Shown here: positions 1-10,335 of the stretch, one piece after another
How the letters are laid out: every line of letters begins with the position of its first letter
How positions within the stretch are numbered: position 1 is the stretch's first letter
Assembly (NCBI GenBank): GCA_951640165.1
Contig: OX621246.1
Coordinates: 2,443,001-2,507,000 of the forward strand
Direction of reading: 5' to 3'
Length of the DNA: 64,000 nucleotides
From: Pseudoips prasinana
Lineage: Eukaryota > Arthropoda > Insecta > Lepidoptera > Nolidae
Made by a program: the position numbers and the translations under genes
Notes under the pieces: model-generated
Database searches by the model: none
The model's input: the letters and a program-made list of their open reading frames with translations, nothing else
Told to the model about the DNA's origin: nothing

Positions 1-23
1 TTATCTATAAAATTATAATAATA

Positions 24-574
24 GCCTACTATTCCTAAACATAGGGTTACGAGAAGTCCCTAAGTTCGGTGTACCTTTTGACATAGGCCTCCTCCAATTC
101 CTTCCAATGGGTCCTGTCCCTTGCTACTCTCATCCAAAATGGTCCCGCTGTCTGTTTCAAGTCATCTTTCCATCTCCTGACTTGACGACCCCTATTTCTT
201 TTGCCGACTTTTGGTTGCCTGAGAGTGACTTGCTTGCTCCATTTGTTTATCGGGTGGCGAAGCATATGTCCAGTCCAACTCCATTTTTGTACGTCTATCC
301 TGGTAAGAATGTCTGTGAGTTTTGTTCTAGTTCTTATGTCTACATTCCTGACTCTCTCTTTAATTTTTAACCCTAACATGCTTCTTTCCATGGCACGTTG
401 GCATTTTGCCAGCCTTTCCCAGTGGTGAAGTGTTATTGACCAAGTTTCACAACCGTAAGTGAGAACTGGTAGAATATAGGACTCGAAAGTTTTCTTTTTT
501 ATGTGGTTGTCTAGATTCTTACTTTTCACTATTTCCTTCAGTGACCAGTATTTTCGCCATCCTTGGGCTATTCG
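24..574 (-). pseudogene. RTE-type reverse transcriptase, C-terminal remnant
   Basis: Read on the minus strand, the frame is open for about 175 codons and ends at TAA (47-49). It carries the post-RT region of RTE-type non-LTR retrotransposons: RIAQGWRKYW near the upstream end, LPVLTYGCETWS (the usual YG.ETW block), then KWSWTGHMLR and GRQVRRWKDDL, and a terminal RDRTHWKELEEAY block. The RT palm and the endonuclease are missing, so it is a 5'-truncated copy. The protein differs clearly from the intact RTE at 26 kb, so it is a separate family. The frame from about 574 down to 47 has no stop. The next sequence upstream of it is the 3' tail of a SINE-C copy. Confidence 0.85.
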
Positions 575-757
575 GCTATACCTATATACAAGTATCTATC
601 TATTACAATTACGTATTTACTCGATCTATACAAGTTAGTATTTACAAAAGTAAAGTAGTATATCAGTTATGTGGTTTCCATAGTAAAGGCTCTGCTTGGT
701 TTGGGATCAGATGGCATTGTGTGAATATGTAATCCCAGGATATTATTATTATTGACA
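575..757 (+). mobile_element. SINE-C, 3' part only
   Basis: Matches the tail of SINE-C: repeated TATCTAT/TATACAAGT tracts, ATCAGTTATGTGGTTTCCATAG, GGCTCTGCTTGGTTTGGGATC, then a (ATT)n end. The tRNA-like head is absent, cut off at the junction with the RTE remnant. Confidence 0.75.
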
Positions 758-1194
758 CTTTTAGTAAACTTCTGTAATCAATTATTTAATCCTAATAAAA
801 AAATATTGAAGACTACTTCGTGCTACTTTCTAGCTTTTTAAATTATATTTAATGTACCTAATTAGTAGTTAATAGGATCCCGCGGCCTCGTCTGGCTTTC
901 TCAGATCACCAGATATGAGAACTTACGCGATGTTTTCTTGTGACAAATTTTAATGCCCTTAGTTTTAATAGATTAAGATAGAAAATGTATCTTCCTTTTA
1001 AAAGTGCAAAAGTATTACAATTTTAATGCGATTAGACATAGTAGATACACATTTGATATCATCATTGTAAATGATTCTGCCAATTTATTTCCCGATAAGT
1101 ACATGAAGTGTACCATTTTACTTGTGAGTATTTGTCAGCTAATTACTGTAGATATTGACATTATTGAACCTCGCCAATTATCTATATTCTATAT
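758..1194. other. No recognised feature
   Basis: AT-rich sequence with no coding, RNA or repeat signal I can name. A 72-codon open frame at 1004-1222 has low-complexity AT-driven codons and no motif. Confidence 0.5.
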
Positions 1195-1480
1195 TAATTA
1201 TATGAAAGCAGAAATTTACTGACTGATCGATCTAGGCACATCTGTAACTGCTGGGTCTAGAACCATGAAATGTTGTACAAATATTTCTTAAGTGACGTAC
1301 GAGTGCACTAAGAAAGGATTTTTGAAACTTCAACACCTAAAGCGGTGAAAATGGGTTCCAAAGTTAGTATGGAATAACGTATTTTCGCAGTCTGATGAAC
1401 TTGATTGATTGATGAACTTCAATCTTGAATTCTAAGATTTACCCCGTAAAGGGTTAAAGTAGCGGTGAAAAATTTGTAAG
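1195..1480 (-). repeat. Lepidopteran-type interspersed repeat
   Basis: On the minus strand it reads TTTTTCACCGCTACTTTAACC, CCTTTACGGGGTAAA, AATCCTTTCTTAGTGCACTC and a final CGATCAGTCAG. I recognise this run from abundant repeats in moth and butterfly genomes. No protein is encoded here. The class is unknown to me. Confidence 0.5.
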
Positions 1481-1543
1481 AATCTTGATCAAACGTAAAA
1501 AAAAATACGTAGTGCTTTTTGTTTCGGACAAAAGAGGGAAGTG

Positions 1544-1595
1544 CGAACCAATTCTGTTTTACCAATGATTTAATTGGTAAAACAGAATTGGTTCG
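1544..1595. repeat. Perfect inverted repeat, 23-bp arms, 6-nt loop
   Basis: Left arm 1544-1566 begins CGAACCAATTCTG; right arm 1573-1595 is its exact reverse complement; the loop is GATTTA. No flanking element explains it. Confidence 0.9.
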
Positions 1596-2890
1596 TTTTA
1601 ACTTATTCTATGTATGGTTTCAAATACACGCGGACATTGTCGCGGGCAAACTGGCTTTTGCCACATAATATATAGAACAAAAGTGTACGAATAAAAATAT
1701 TAATATGCTTTGTAAATAAATAAAAAACACGGCGTTTCTTTATTGCCACTAGAAATCTGTTATAAACGGACATAATCCTGGTGATATTAAAATCCAAAAA
1801 AAATTGCTCTTTTTATAATTAGTACCGTGCCATTCCAGTCATTTAACAAAATGTCAGTTTTGTGCTAAATATGTTACCTAACATTTTATTCTATCAAAGA
1901 TCATTACAAAACTGTGTCATTGTAACAAACCAACTAAAAAAAATAACGCCAAACATATTTTAATTTTGACAGCCCCTAAATAAGCCTAAAATATGTTACT
2001 TAATTAACAGTGTCATATACCGCAATAAAACAAATAAAATCAAGTGGAATTTATCAGACATAACGTTAAACATTTGTTACCAACAATTTTATCTCAACTC
2101 GAGCGCCCCGTGAAGATAATATATGGGCATAATGACAGGATTCCTTTGCCTAAAAAACAAACTAACGCCATATTGAATTTGTGGCATTCGAAACGCGCGC
2201 ATTACTCGATTTTAAATTTAGAAATTATAAAACGTGTTCGTGTGATTTCAAAATCGATTTGATCTATTTATTTTCGATTATTTTGAATTGGAAATGCATT
2301 AAGTTTTCCCACGAGTAAATTAATGTCGATAACTGTTTTTTTTATAGGAAATCGGTTTGTTTTTAGTCCAGCGTTCGTAATTAATGGATGTAAGTTGTCA
2401 CTAGTTTACCAATACATGGGAATATCTTATTTATGTGTGAGATAGAAGTATAGACGAAGATTGTTTGAAGGTAAATTACAGTTTGGGATTTGTAAACTAA
2501 GCTTAATTGTAATAAATAAAAATAAGGTTGTTTTGTCCCGTCATAGAGCAGCCAGTATTTTTTTCAAATTCAAATTCACTAATTTTAGAACAATTGACGC
2601 GCTCAGATAATGACTAGGAAAAGCACCTAAACTGGTGGTTTAGCTGCTAGTCTCGATTTAGAACTTTATTAGTATCAAACAGAGTTCTAAATACTTAGTT
2701 CCACTGCATTACGAAAGTTTACAACTAACAAAGCGGGCAAAATAGTCCTTTAAAAAAATTGACAACTTTTTTCGAAACGAAACTTATTCGACTTTTCATT
2801 GTAACAATGTCACTGGTCCATTCACGCGTCATCCTTGTTTGTAAAATGCTGATTATACGCAAATATAATAATATAATAAACAATATACAA
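1596..2890. other. No recognised feature
   Basis: AT-rich DNA. A 72-codon open frame at 2044-2262 (plus) is unrecognised and could be chance; it has no signal peptide, membrane segment or splice context that I can support. Confidence 0.45.
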
Positions 2891-2947
2891 TAAATATGAA
2901 AAGTCAAATGGAGTTTTCTTAGTACTCCATTTGACTTTTCATATTTA
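2891..2947. repeat. Perfect inverted repeat, 24-bp arms
   Basis: Left arm 2891-2914 (TAAATATGAAAAGTCAAATG...) and right arm 2924-2947 are exact reverse complements around a 9-nt loop. Confidence 0.9.
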
Positions 2948-3801
2948 TAATACTTGTAGGGTATCAGATGATATGAAAATTTGAATATTTTTCGTATTTG
3001 TATAGCACTAGCGTGGTTGATTTTGCAAACGGAATTGTAAATGTTTTTAAACATTTTAAGATTTTTTTTGCGTTCCGAACGAACTATTTTAATGATTTTA
3101 ATTACATGTTGTAAATAAAGATAGTTTGGAAAAATGATACGGCTCGGAATTTGGACTTTTTAAAACTATTTGAACGAGCCCAATTAAGTAACTTGTTACA
3201 CTAAATCTACTAAATTTGCATTCACCATAGATTAAGTATTCGCTAGGTTCGGCTCACATCTATAGTTTGAACCGATTCCAATAGTTGGAACGTCAATTTG
3301 CAATCGTTTAGAAGCTTTTTACGCGGGAAACCGCAACTGATGGGCGGCCGCATTATTTTCTTATTACCACTACAATTTTCCTTGCAAAATCACATTGGCC
3401 ACACAATTATGAACCTTAGCACCTAAAATATAAGATAACACAAAATTATGTAAGTAAGAACGGGTAATATACTAAAATTGTTGCACAATATTATTTTTGC
3501 GGCTGTTAAACTTGAAGGTTACAAAAATTGCGTTCTAAATCTTGTCTACGAAGTCCTAAACGTTAAAGGGGAATTGAGATGTTAACTGCAAAATTAATGT
3601 TGTAAATAGCTTCAGCGATGGACGTGTAATAGCAGATAATTGTCATCGGCATGCTTTGCCCTCGTTTCGATAACAATTTATGAGTATATTTTGGTCACGA
3701 CCTTTAAGTAATTGTTGAAAGATCGTCCCCAAGTCTTCTCGGGCACGACGCTCTTGATTTGTTGGCGGACTTTTGTTCCCATAAGTAATTTGTGAAGGAA
3801 A
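2948..3801. other. No recognised feature
   Basis: Mixed-composition sequence without coding signal or repeats that I can match elsewhere in the window. Confidence 0.45.
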
Positions 3802-4053
3802 ACGGCTATTTGTAGTGGACATCTATTAACGCGCCTTGGGGGCAAATAAAGCAAAGTAAATTACTCTTTAAAACAACAACTGACTCTAAAACGTCATGCT
3901 GGATATTACCGAGCATGACGGCTATTTGATGAGGACATCTATAAACGCGCTTTGAGTGTAAGTAAAGTTAATTACTCTTTATTGTACGCAAATAGGACTG
4001 ATATTGACTCTGATACGCATGCTCAGTATTACCGAGCATGACGTATCAGAGTC
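3802..4053 (+). repeat. Diverged tandem duplication with hairpin ends
   Basis: Two units, 3802-3917 and 3918-4040, both start ACGGCTATTTG, share GACATCTAT.AACGCGC and ATTACTCTTTA, and end TATTACCGAGCATGACG. In each, the end folds back on an upstream CATGCT. In the second unit a longer hairpin runs from GACTCTGATACG (about 4006) to CGTATCAGAGTC (about 4053). Confidence 0.75.
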
Positions 4054-4140
4054 GCGATCGTCATATTCTATAGTTTCTCTATTCTATTCTTCATAACCTA
4101 ATGTCATCTCTATCTCCATGATCACTTAGATTATTTAATT

Positions 4141-4178
4141 TTCTTCTTCTAATTATTTATCAATAATTAGAAGAAGAA
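4141..4178. repeat. Perfect inverted repeat, 17-bp arms, 4-nt loop
   Basis: TTCTTCTTCTAATTATT and its exact reverse complement flank the loop TATC. Confidence 0.9.
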
Positions 4179-4179
4179 G

Positions 4180-4447
4180 GCCTTTATTATATTCCCTGCG
4201 CAAATACACCAACCTCGTTGGAAATTATGTATTTGAGCCTTTTGGGGTCGAAACGCTAGGGCCGTGGGGACCTAACGCACGTTTATTGTTTCGGGAAATT
4301 TCGAAACGTTTGATTGACGCTTCCCGTGACCAGAGGTCTTTTTTTGGGTCTAAGAATCAGCATTGCCATACAGCGTAGCAATGCGGCCAGCCTTCTGGGC
4401 ACCTTACCTCCCGACGATGCGGAGGAATTCTACGACGCCCTATAACT
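4180..4447 (+). pseudogene. Non-LTR retrotransposon ORF2 C-terminus, frameshifted
   Basis: Two conserved C-terminal blocks can be read in different frames: GPWGPNARLLFREISKRLID followed by ASRDQR (about 4260-4330), then ISIAIQRSNAASLLGTLP ending DDAEEFYDAL and a TAA stop (4354-4446). The pair is typical of the end of ORF2 in lepidopteran LINEs. A frameshift lies between them. Everything upstream is missing. The clade is uncertain; I only infer a non-LTR element. Confidence 0.7.
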
Positions 4448-4585
4448 TAGTTATAGTAGTTAGTTATTATAGTTAATTTAGCTGATATTTTTCTGTTTCT
4501 TATAAGTTAAGTTAATTATTTAAATATGTATTTCTTTATTTTCACATAATAATTGAATAAAATTATTTATCAATACAAACATGGT
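4448..4585 (+). mobile_element. 3' untranslated tail of the LINE remnant
   Basis: AT-rich stretch following the stop codon of the LINE C-terminus, ending near TTGAATAAAATTATTTATC. Treated as the 3' UTR of that copy by position. Confidence 0.4.
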
Positions 4586-4609
4586 ATTAATTTAACACGT
4601 GAGTATTTA

Positions 4610-4745
4610 CATACGGTGTACTAGCGACCATCTACTCGTAACTGCGGTCGCCAACTCGCATGCCAAATGGCAAAGATGTGGTAACCTGCGAGGTTGACTT
4701 ATGTTCAGCAGTGGACGATATCAGGCTGATGTTGATTTACACACT
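4610..4745 (+). mobile_element. RTE 3'-end fragment
   Basis: Contains ACTGCGGTCGCCAACTCGCATGCC, as at 25.6 and 31.9 kb, and ends TTCAGCAGTGGACGATATC AGGCTGATG, the usual 3' terminus of lepidopteran RTE copies. No open frame of meaningful length. Confidence 0.55.
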
Positions 4746-4752
4746 TGTACTT

Positions 4753-4935
4753 TTTTATATCAGAGGGCGACAAACGAGCAAGTGGGTCACCTGATGGTAA
4801 GTGATCTCCGCCACCCATGGACACTCGCAACTCCAAAGGTGTCGCGGGTGCGTTGCCGGCCTTTAAAAGTCAGCAAACAAGTAAACAAGTTTTGCTGACC
4901 CTTCACCTCACCCCAATGAGCTCTGGCGATCTGTA
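4753..4935 (-). mobile_element. G-family retroposon
   Basis: On the plus strand it starts with a T-run, then GAGCAAGTGGGTCACCTGAT, GGACACTCGCAACTCC and GCGTTGCCGGCCTTT, and ends CCCAATGAGCTCTGG. Sister copies lie at 19.9, 20.8, 35.1, 54.4, 56.5 and 61.9 kb. The T-run implies a poly(A) tail on the minus strand. Confidence 0.7.
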
Positions 4936-5041
4936 CTTCTAATTTTTGTACATTATGATAGTTTTCGATTTTAATGATCGTGCGAGGCAAACGGCAGTTG
5001 ATAGGGAGACAGAAGTTAGTGAACATAAAAAGAGAGAGAGA

Positions 5042-5250
5042 TGTGAGCCGTGACTTAGTTGGTAGTGAACCTGCCTTCAGATAAGAAAAGTTGCGTGTTC
5101 GATCCTTGCAATTGACTTTGTATTCATGAACATGTCTATTTTTCTAGGTGTGTTATGTGTAGAAAAAGTAAATAACTATTTCTATCCGTTGTGTAGTCTC
5201 CATAGTACAAGCTTTGCTTAGTTTTGGCTAGTTAGCGCTGTGAGATATAT
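5042..5250 (+). mobile_element. SINE, A/C-like, diverged
   Basis: tRNA-like head with A-box-like TGACTTAGTTGGTAGTG and B-box-like TGTTCGATCCTTG, a TTCATGAACATGTCT middle as in SINE-C, and the common tail AGTACAAGCTTTGCTTAG. Lies directly before a second SINE. Confidence 0.65.
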
Positions 5251-5264
5251 ACCAGACATTTATT

Positions 5265-5506
5265 GACGGGCATGTGGCGTGTTTCGTAAATGTTTGCTTG
5301 GCACGACGCATGTCGTGGGTTCGATTCCCACCCAGGGCAGATATTAGTGTGCATGAACATGTCTGTTTGTCCTGATTCGGGATGTATTTATCTATATAAG
5401 TATGTATTTACAAAAGAAAAAGTAGTATTTGTAGTAGGTATATCAATTATCTGGTTTCGATAGTACCGTGTGTGAAAAATCCTTTGATATTATTATTATT
5501 TAATTT
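5265..5506 (+). mobile_element. SINE-C copy
   Basis: Head ends in GTCGTGGGTTCGATTCCCAC (B box), followed by GTGCATGAACATGTCTGTTTG, ATATAAGTATGTATTTACA and a tail ending in ATATTATTATT. A tRNA gene is unlikely because no acceptor stem can be formed. Confidence 0.75.
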
Positions 5507-5999
5507 ATTTAGCTGTGTGACTCTATAGGTAATGATATCAATGTCTCTGGAGAACGACAAAAGTCCTTCGAGATGACTCCATTCTCCAAGCTATACTTGG
5601 TTGTCTTGATGAGATCACATTTTGCGTTATGGCGTCCATTATACGCTCATTTACTTTTTATGTCTATTGAGTGCTATCTATACATTATTTTGGGATGATT
5701 ATTGCACATAATTCGACACTCACGGATCAATCACCACCTCTCTGCTCCAGCCATCAATTTAGCGGTGAACATTGCACAAAAAGCTGGCGTCCCACTTGAC
5801 CCCTGCCCTCAGTTGACAGAACAGAACGGACGCGCCCCACCCGCGCTGAGAAAGTTGTGTCCTTTGCGCGTGCGCACTGACGGATCGCGCACGTTATTAC
5901 GCCGGTGCCATCAGAGTAATGAGCCCACAGTGTAGCTGTAATCAGAGGAAACCAACTGAGAAGAATTGATGGGTTAAACACTAAAAGTCTGAGGAAAAC
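5507..5999. other. No recognised feature; GC-richer patch
   Basis: About 5700-5940 is richer in GC and open in two frames, but neither translation shows a motif, and no splice or polyadenylation context is clear. Confidence 0.4.
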
Positions 6000-6040
6000 G
6001 AACAGGCGAGCAAATATGGACCATATTTGCTCGCCTGTTC
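6000..6040. repeat. Perfect inverted repeat, 20-bp arms, 1-nt loop
   Basis: GAACAGGCGAGCAAATATGG and its exact reverse complement are separated by one A. It would form a cruciform or block polymerases. No repeat element around it is recognised. Confidence 0.9.
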
Positions 6041-6366
6041 TTTTTTGATCCTCAATTAATACATTAGAGTGGATTGAAAACTTCGTTACCTATTCCTAAT
6101 TTTAGTTTTCCGAAGACATTTATTAAGTTACCACCCGTTTAAAAAAACCAGTGGCACTCCCAGGGTATCGACAGAAGTGACAATGTTAACAATTAAGTGT
6201 TGTCGGCAACGGTAACAGTGTCGCGATTTCAATTTCCTATCTCATTATACGCCCAACGAACCTAAAGAATGCTACTATTTTCATTTTCATAGTAATTCTT
6301 GTTCAAAATAACAAACGCTCTGACCAGCTAAGGGGCAAGGTTTTTTTAACTCTGTAACAAATATTT

Positions 6367-6978
6367 AGGGTTCCGTAGTCAAATGGCAAAAAACAGAACC
6401 CTTATAGATTCGTTATGTCTGTCTGTCTGTCCGTCCGTATGTCACAGCAACTTTATCGGAAACTATAAGAGCTGCACTGTTGAAATTTGGTATATATTGT
6501 AAGTAAATGTATTCTGTGAACCGCATTAAGATTCTTTCACAAAAAAGAAAAAAAACCAATAAAATTTGGGGGTGCCCCATATCTACTGAAATGCAATTTT
6601 TTTTTCATCGAACGCATACATGTGGCGTATTTATGGATAGGTCTTCAAAAATAATATTGAGGTTTCTAATATCATTTTTTTTCTAAACTAAATAGTTTGC
6701 GCGAGGGACACTTCCAAAGTGGTAAAATAAGTGCCCCCCCTGTAACTTATAAAATAAGAGAATGATAAAACTAAAAAAATATATAAATATATAAAAAATA
6801 AATAAACCTTACCATGCCAACTTCCAATGAAAATTGGTTTGAACAAGATCTAGTAAGTAGTGTTTTTTAATACGTCATAAAACAAAAACCGTAATTTACC
6901 TTTCATTCAATCAACTCAGATACCTGCTGCTACCGAACCCTTCATGGGCGAGTCCGACTCGCACTTGGCCGCTTTTTT
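6367..6978 (-). mobile_element. F1 repeat, apparently full length
   Basis: Plus strand begins AGGGTTCCGTAGTC, has a CTGTCTGTCTGTCCGTCCG tract and ends GAGTCCGACTCGCACTTGGCC plus a T-run. It matches 47.9-48.5 kb along its whole length and 33.7 kb in part. Orientation is set so that the CGGCCAAGTGCGAGTCGG end is 5'. It encodes no protein. Confidence 0.75.
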
Positions 6979-7018
6979 AACAATGACATAACACATTTCT
7001 TATTAGTGAGCAAAGGTT

Positions 7019-7190
7019 ATCATCATCATCATAATAGCTGTCAGAAGTCCATTGCATAATAAGCCTAATCAAGACCAAAGAATAATCTTGGGGATAGGCC
7101 ATAATCGCCACGCTTAGCGGACGGGCTGCCAATCACAGTAAGATGGTCGTAGTACTCAGAAAGAAGCTGCTGCCCGTCCTCTGGTAGATA
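7019..7190 (-). mobile_element. RTE 3'-end fragment
   Basis: Starts on the plus strand with (ATC)n, the reverse complement of the ATGATG tail typical of RTE copies, then TTGGGGATAGGCCATAATCGC and CTGCTGCCCGTCCTCTGG. The same blocks occur reversed at 23.8 and 54.7 kb. Confidence 0.6.
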
Positions 7191-7335
7191 TTAAATAAAT
7201 AAAATAAAAAAATTAAAAATAAAATGCGTTTATTTCGGACCGGAATCCATAGTGTCAGTAACAGTAATCTTAAAAAACTATTTTAGTAATATATTAAGAT
7301 TTATATTCAAATAAGAATGTAATATATATCTGACG
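7191..7335 (-). mobile_element. Probable LINE 3' tail
   Basis: Reverse complement ends in an AAATAAAATAAA-type tract (plus 7191-7230). No coding part remains, so the assignment is weak. Confidence 0.3.
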
Positions 7336-7588
7336 GTCACCGTAGCCTAGTTGGTAGTGCTCCTGCCTACGAAGCTGGTGGTCCTGGGTTCGAATCCCGG
7401 TAAGTGCAAATATTTGTGTGATGAGCACAAATACTTGTTTCTGAGTCATGGATGTTTTCTATGTATATAAGTATTTATCTATCTATATAAGTATGTATAT
7501 CGTCGACTGGTACCCATAGTACAAGCTTTGCTTAGTTTGGGGCTAGGATGATCTGTGTGACATTGTCCCCCAGATATTATATAATAAT
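7336..7588 (+). mobile_element. SINE-A copy
   Basis: Complete: head GGTCACCGTAGCCTAGTTGG with A box, B box GGTTCGAATCCCGG, GTGTGATGAGCACAAATAC, paired TATCTATCTATATAAGT tracts, tail CAAGCTTTGCTTAGTTTGGG, and an AT-rich (ATT)-type end. Confidence 0.85.
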
Positions 7589-7847
7589 ATTACTTCATGT
7601 AAAGTTTAAAGTAAAGGTGCTGGTTAATATTGAAGTTGTCTCTGAACTCTATCTACTCTGTAGCTGTAACAGTGCTTATCTGAAAACCGTCTAGCGGCCT
7701 GTTCTCTTTTATAGTTGACCAAATTGTCGAGCGTTATTTATTAAAATGACGCTCGCGACCTCGCCGCTTGAGTTATGACGTCCAGGACACACTTTGTTGG
7801 AGAAGCCATTACTTGAATAAACTTACGTTTTATAACAAAGTGAAATA
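7589..7847. other. No recognised feature
   Basis: No coding, RNA or repeat signal that I can match elsewhere in the window. Confidence 0.4.
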
Positions 7848-8162
7848 AAAAAACTTGTGTGTACTTATGTACACGCGTTAGAAGTTATACTTCTTAATAT
7901 ACAACTTGAACATAGTTATCAATTTTCATACCACCAAGAACTAACGTCATGCTGTTATTTTTACGATGCGCGCGCATCGTAAAAATTCAGTCTCATGCAT
8001 TTTCATACCACCTAGAACTAACTTCATACAGTTATTTTTATTTACACTCTCATACCATCTAGAACTAACTTCATGCTGTTAAATTTTTTGGTGTCGGTGT
8101 GCGCCATCGTAAAAATTCACTTTCATCATTTTTCTCCATGGCGCCAAAAGAAGTATAACTTC
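7848..8162 (-). mobile_element. H2 element, expanded copy
   Basis: Minus-strand H2: begins at 8162 with GAAGTTATACTTC and ends near 7851 with the AGTACACACAAGT hairpin end. The AGAACTAACTTCATGCTG core is present three times instead of once or twice. A 30-nt perfect palindrome (7957-7986, ATTTTTACGATGCGCGCGCA...) lies in the middle. It abuts a SINE-C directly at 8163. Confidence 0.75.
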
Positions 8163-8443
8163 AATAATAATATCCTGGGACATTATTTACACACGGCCAT
8201 CTGATCCCACACTAAGCAGAGCTTGTACTATGGAAACCAGATAACTGATATACTACATATACTACTTATTTTTTGTAAATACATACTTATAAAGATAATT
8301 ACACCCAGACTCAGGGCGAACAGACATGTTCATGCACACAAATATCTGTCCTGGGTGGGAATCGAACGTCGTGGGTTCGATTCCCACACATTCTTCGACG
8401 TGAAAAGCAAGCATTTGTCAACCACGCCAACAGGCCCGTCTGG
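8163..8443 (-). mobile_element. SINE-C copy with palindromic B box
   Basis: Tail, GTTCATGCACACAAATATCTG and head are all present. At 8355-8387 the B-box segment GTGGGAATCGAAC is followed after 7 nt by its reverse complement GTTCGATTCCCAC, so the head is partly inverted-duplicated. Confidence 0.75.
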
Positions 8444-9120
8444 CAATTCTAAATTGAAGCTCTGGAATGAATGTTTTAGCGAGAGACTAGATCATGGGGG
8501 CCTTTTAAAAAAGGAGTGATCAAGTTTCTAAATGTTCGGTTGGTCTAGCAAGCATCCATAGGCTACAGTTACCGCCGTACAGGCTATACTCTCTGCCGAC
8601 TCAGAAGTATTATTGCATACATATAAGCGCCAATACTTCACTTGAATAAATAGCTAATTGGCTATTACATATAAATTCTTCTAATATTGAAATTGATTTA
8701 GACAGGTTTGACAGAAAAAGGTTGACAACATGTTCAAGGTAAAATTACCTTAAAAATGTGTATGGTGGTAAATATAATGATAATTGAACGCGTTGTTAGT
8801 GAACTTAAGACTTAATAGAGGTTTCTTTGTTGGCACAGTTTGGAAATAGTTTGGAATACATTAGAAAATGTCTCGGTAATCTTCTATTTAAGTCGGGGTC
8901 AGCCACCTATTAATGAGATCAGAAAAGTAGTTTTGTGTCAAGTTCCGTTGTTTGCTTGAGGTGTGAACCAGAAACATATTGGAATCATTACTAAGTTACA
9001 CTGCCAACTCAAGAGATGACTCTTACTAAAAAAATATATAAAAATTTATTTAATATATTTTTATATAAGTTTTGTTCCAGTGCCATCTAGCCCAAACTAA
9101 GCAAAGCTATGAATAACAAA
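8444..9120. other. No recognised feature
   Basis: No repeat or coding match. An AT-rich stretch at 9025-9075 is self-complementary but imperfect. Confidence 0.4.
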
Positions 9121-9482
9121 CAACGTTTGCAAATAATAATAATATCCAGGGGCATTATTGACACACGGCCATCCGATCCTAAGCTAATTAGGTAAGCAGA
9201 GCTTATACTATTAAATCAGATAACGGATATACTTCATATACTACTTTTAAATTTTAAATATATTCTTATATATGTAGATAACTATACCCAGACTCAGGAC
9301 AAACAGACATGTTCATGCACACAATTATATTTGTGTGCATGAACATGTCTTTTTGTCTTGGAATGGATGTTTTCTTTGTGTTTGACGAGCCGCAGGTTGT
9401 TTCCATCCCGGACATATTAATATATGTCCGGGGTGGGAACAAAAAGACATGTTCATGAACACAAATATTTGTCTTGTCCAAG
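9121..9482 (-). mobile_element. SINE-C copy with two internal inverted duplications
   Basis: Starts with the family tail and reaches the CAGACATGTTCATGCACACA block. Perfect 20-bp arms at 9305-9324 and 9331-9350 flank a 6-nt loop. A second hairpin at about 9398-9445 contains CCGGACATAT/ATATGTCCGG. Sister copies have these segments once. Confidence 0.7.
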
Positions 9483-9854
9483 GAATTAACCCGAAACCTT
9501 TGGATTAAGAGGCAATTAAGTCACGGAGGTCGTCATGTGTCATGATATATGACATTGTCATTGATTTTGATGAAGAAGAAGCTTGACATCCTAGGAATTG
9601 ACCGACCAGTTACTAGACTATTATAACCCTCTGCCAGACCTCTTTACATTTTTGTATTGTTTACTACAATGTCGTTGGGCCCTGAAGACCTCATAACAAC
9701 ATTAATAATGGAAGGAACTTTAGGAGCGCTATCTACCCATTTGTAATTAGGGTACTTTGGAAGGGACAGAAGGCTATCTCATACAAAGCTCGTGCTATTT
9801 GTTATATCTGGGTTGAACTGAAAAAATATAAAAATCCCAAGCAACTATAATGTT
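9483..9854. other. No recognised feature
   Basis: No match to the repeat families here and no coding signal. Confidence 0.4.
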
Positions 9855-10115
9855 AACATCGACGATGCATCGTCAGCAAAGCTGAAGATGGATTGGGTGG
9901 GCCGTATCTTACGAAGACAGGTAAGGTAGCTATATATTTGTCCAAAACAAAACGGCGCTGCCGAGCTGTAACCTGAAAACATTGGCGTGATGTGTCAGAC
10001 GTTTACGACAGAATCTGCCTGACTAAAATTTTACAGTCAGTAGAAAAGTATGGCGGAGGCCTTTGCCCCAAGACTAGGTTGGCATAGGTGTGTGACAAAA
10101 GAAGCTACTTAGCTA
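9855..10115 (+). pseudogene. Decayed RTE reverse-transcriptase C-terminus
   Basis: Translation in shifting frames gives KLKMDWVGRILRRQ, then KHWRDVSDVYDRI and GGGLCPKTRLA. This order (W.GHI.R, RW.DD, final GL.P..) matches the end of RTE-type ORF2. Stops and frameshifts throughout mean it is long dead. Confidence 0.5.
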
Positions 10116-10189
10116 TATCAATTTAAGAAAACAACATTAATTCTAGTACCTACATGATACTTACTTATCGTGGGCAATGGATACCCTCA

Positions 10190-10335
10190 TGTCAGAGTTG
10201 TTCAAACCACCCAGTAGGCCTCTGACAGGGCTTAACGACTGTTGACTGTTGACTACAAACGGGACCGACAGCTTAACGTGCTCTCCGATGCATGGAGACG
10301 CTCAGAATTTTGGTGGTCACCGATCGCTTACGGAC
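10190..10335. repeat. Interspersed repeat shared with 52.3 kb
   Basis: TTCAAACCACCCAGTAGGCC TCTGACAGGG recurs in diverged form at 52,345-52,400, and GACAGCTTAACGTGCTCTCC is also found reversed near 46.2 kb. Probably part of a SINE or LINE; class not determined. Confidence 0.45.

Noticed and set aside
5702..5981. Overlapping ORFs on both strands in a GC-richer patch
   Set aside because: Neither strand shows a motif, splice context or codon pattern to prefer one.
6000..6040. Bacterial-type intrinsic terminator (GC hairpin followed by T-run)
   Set aside because: The genome is insect-like; the hairpin belongs to the general class of inverted duplications seen here.
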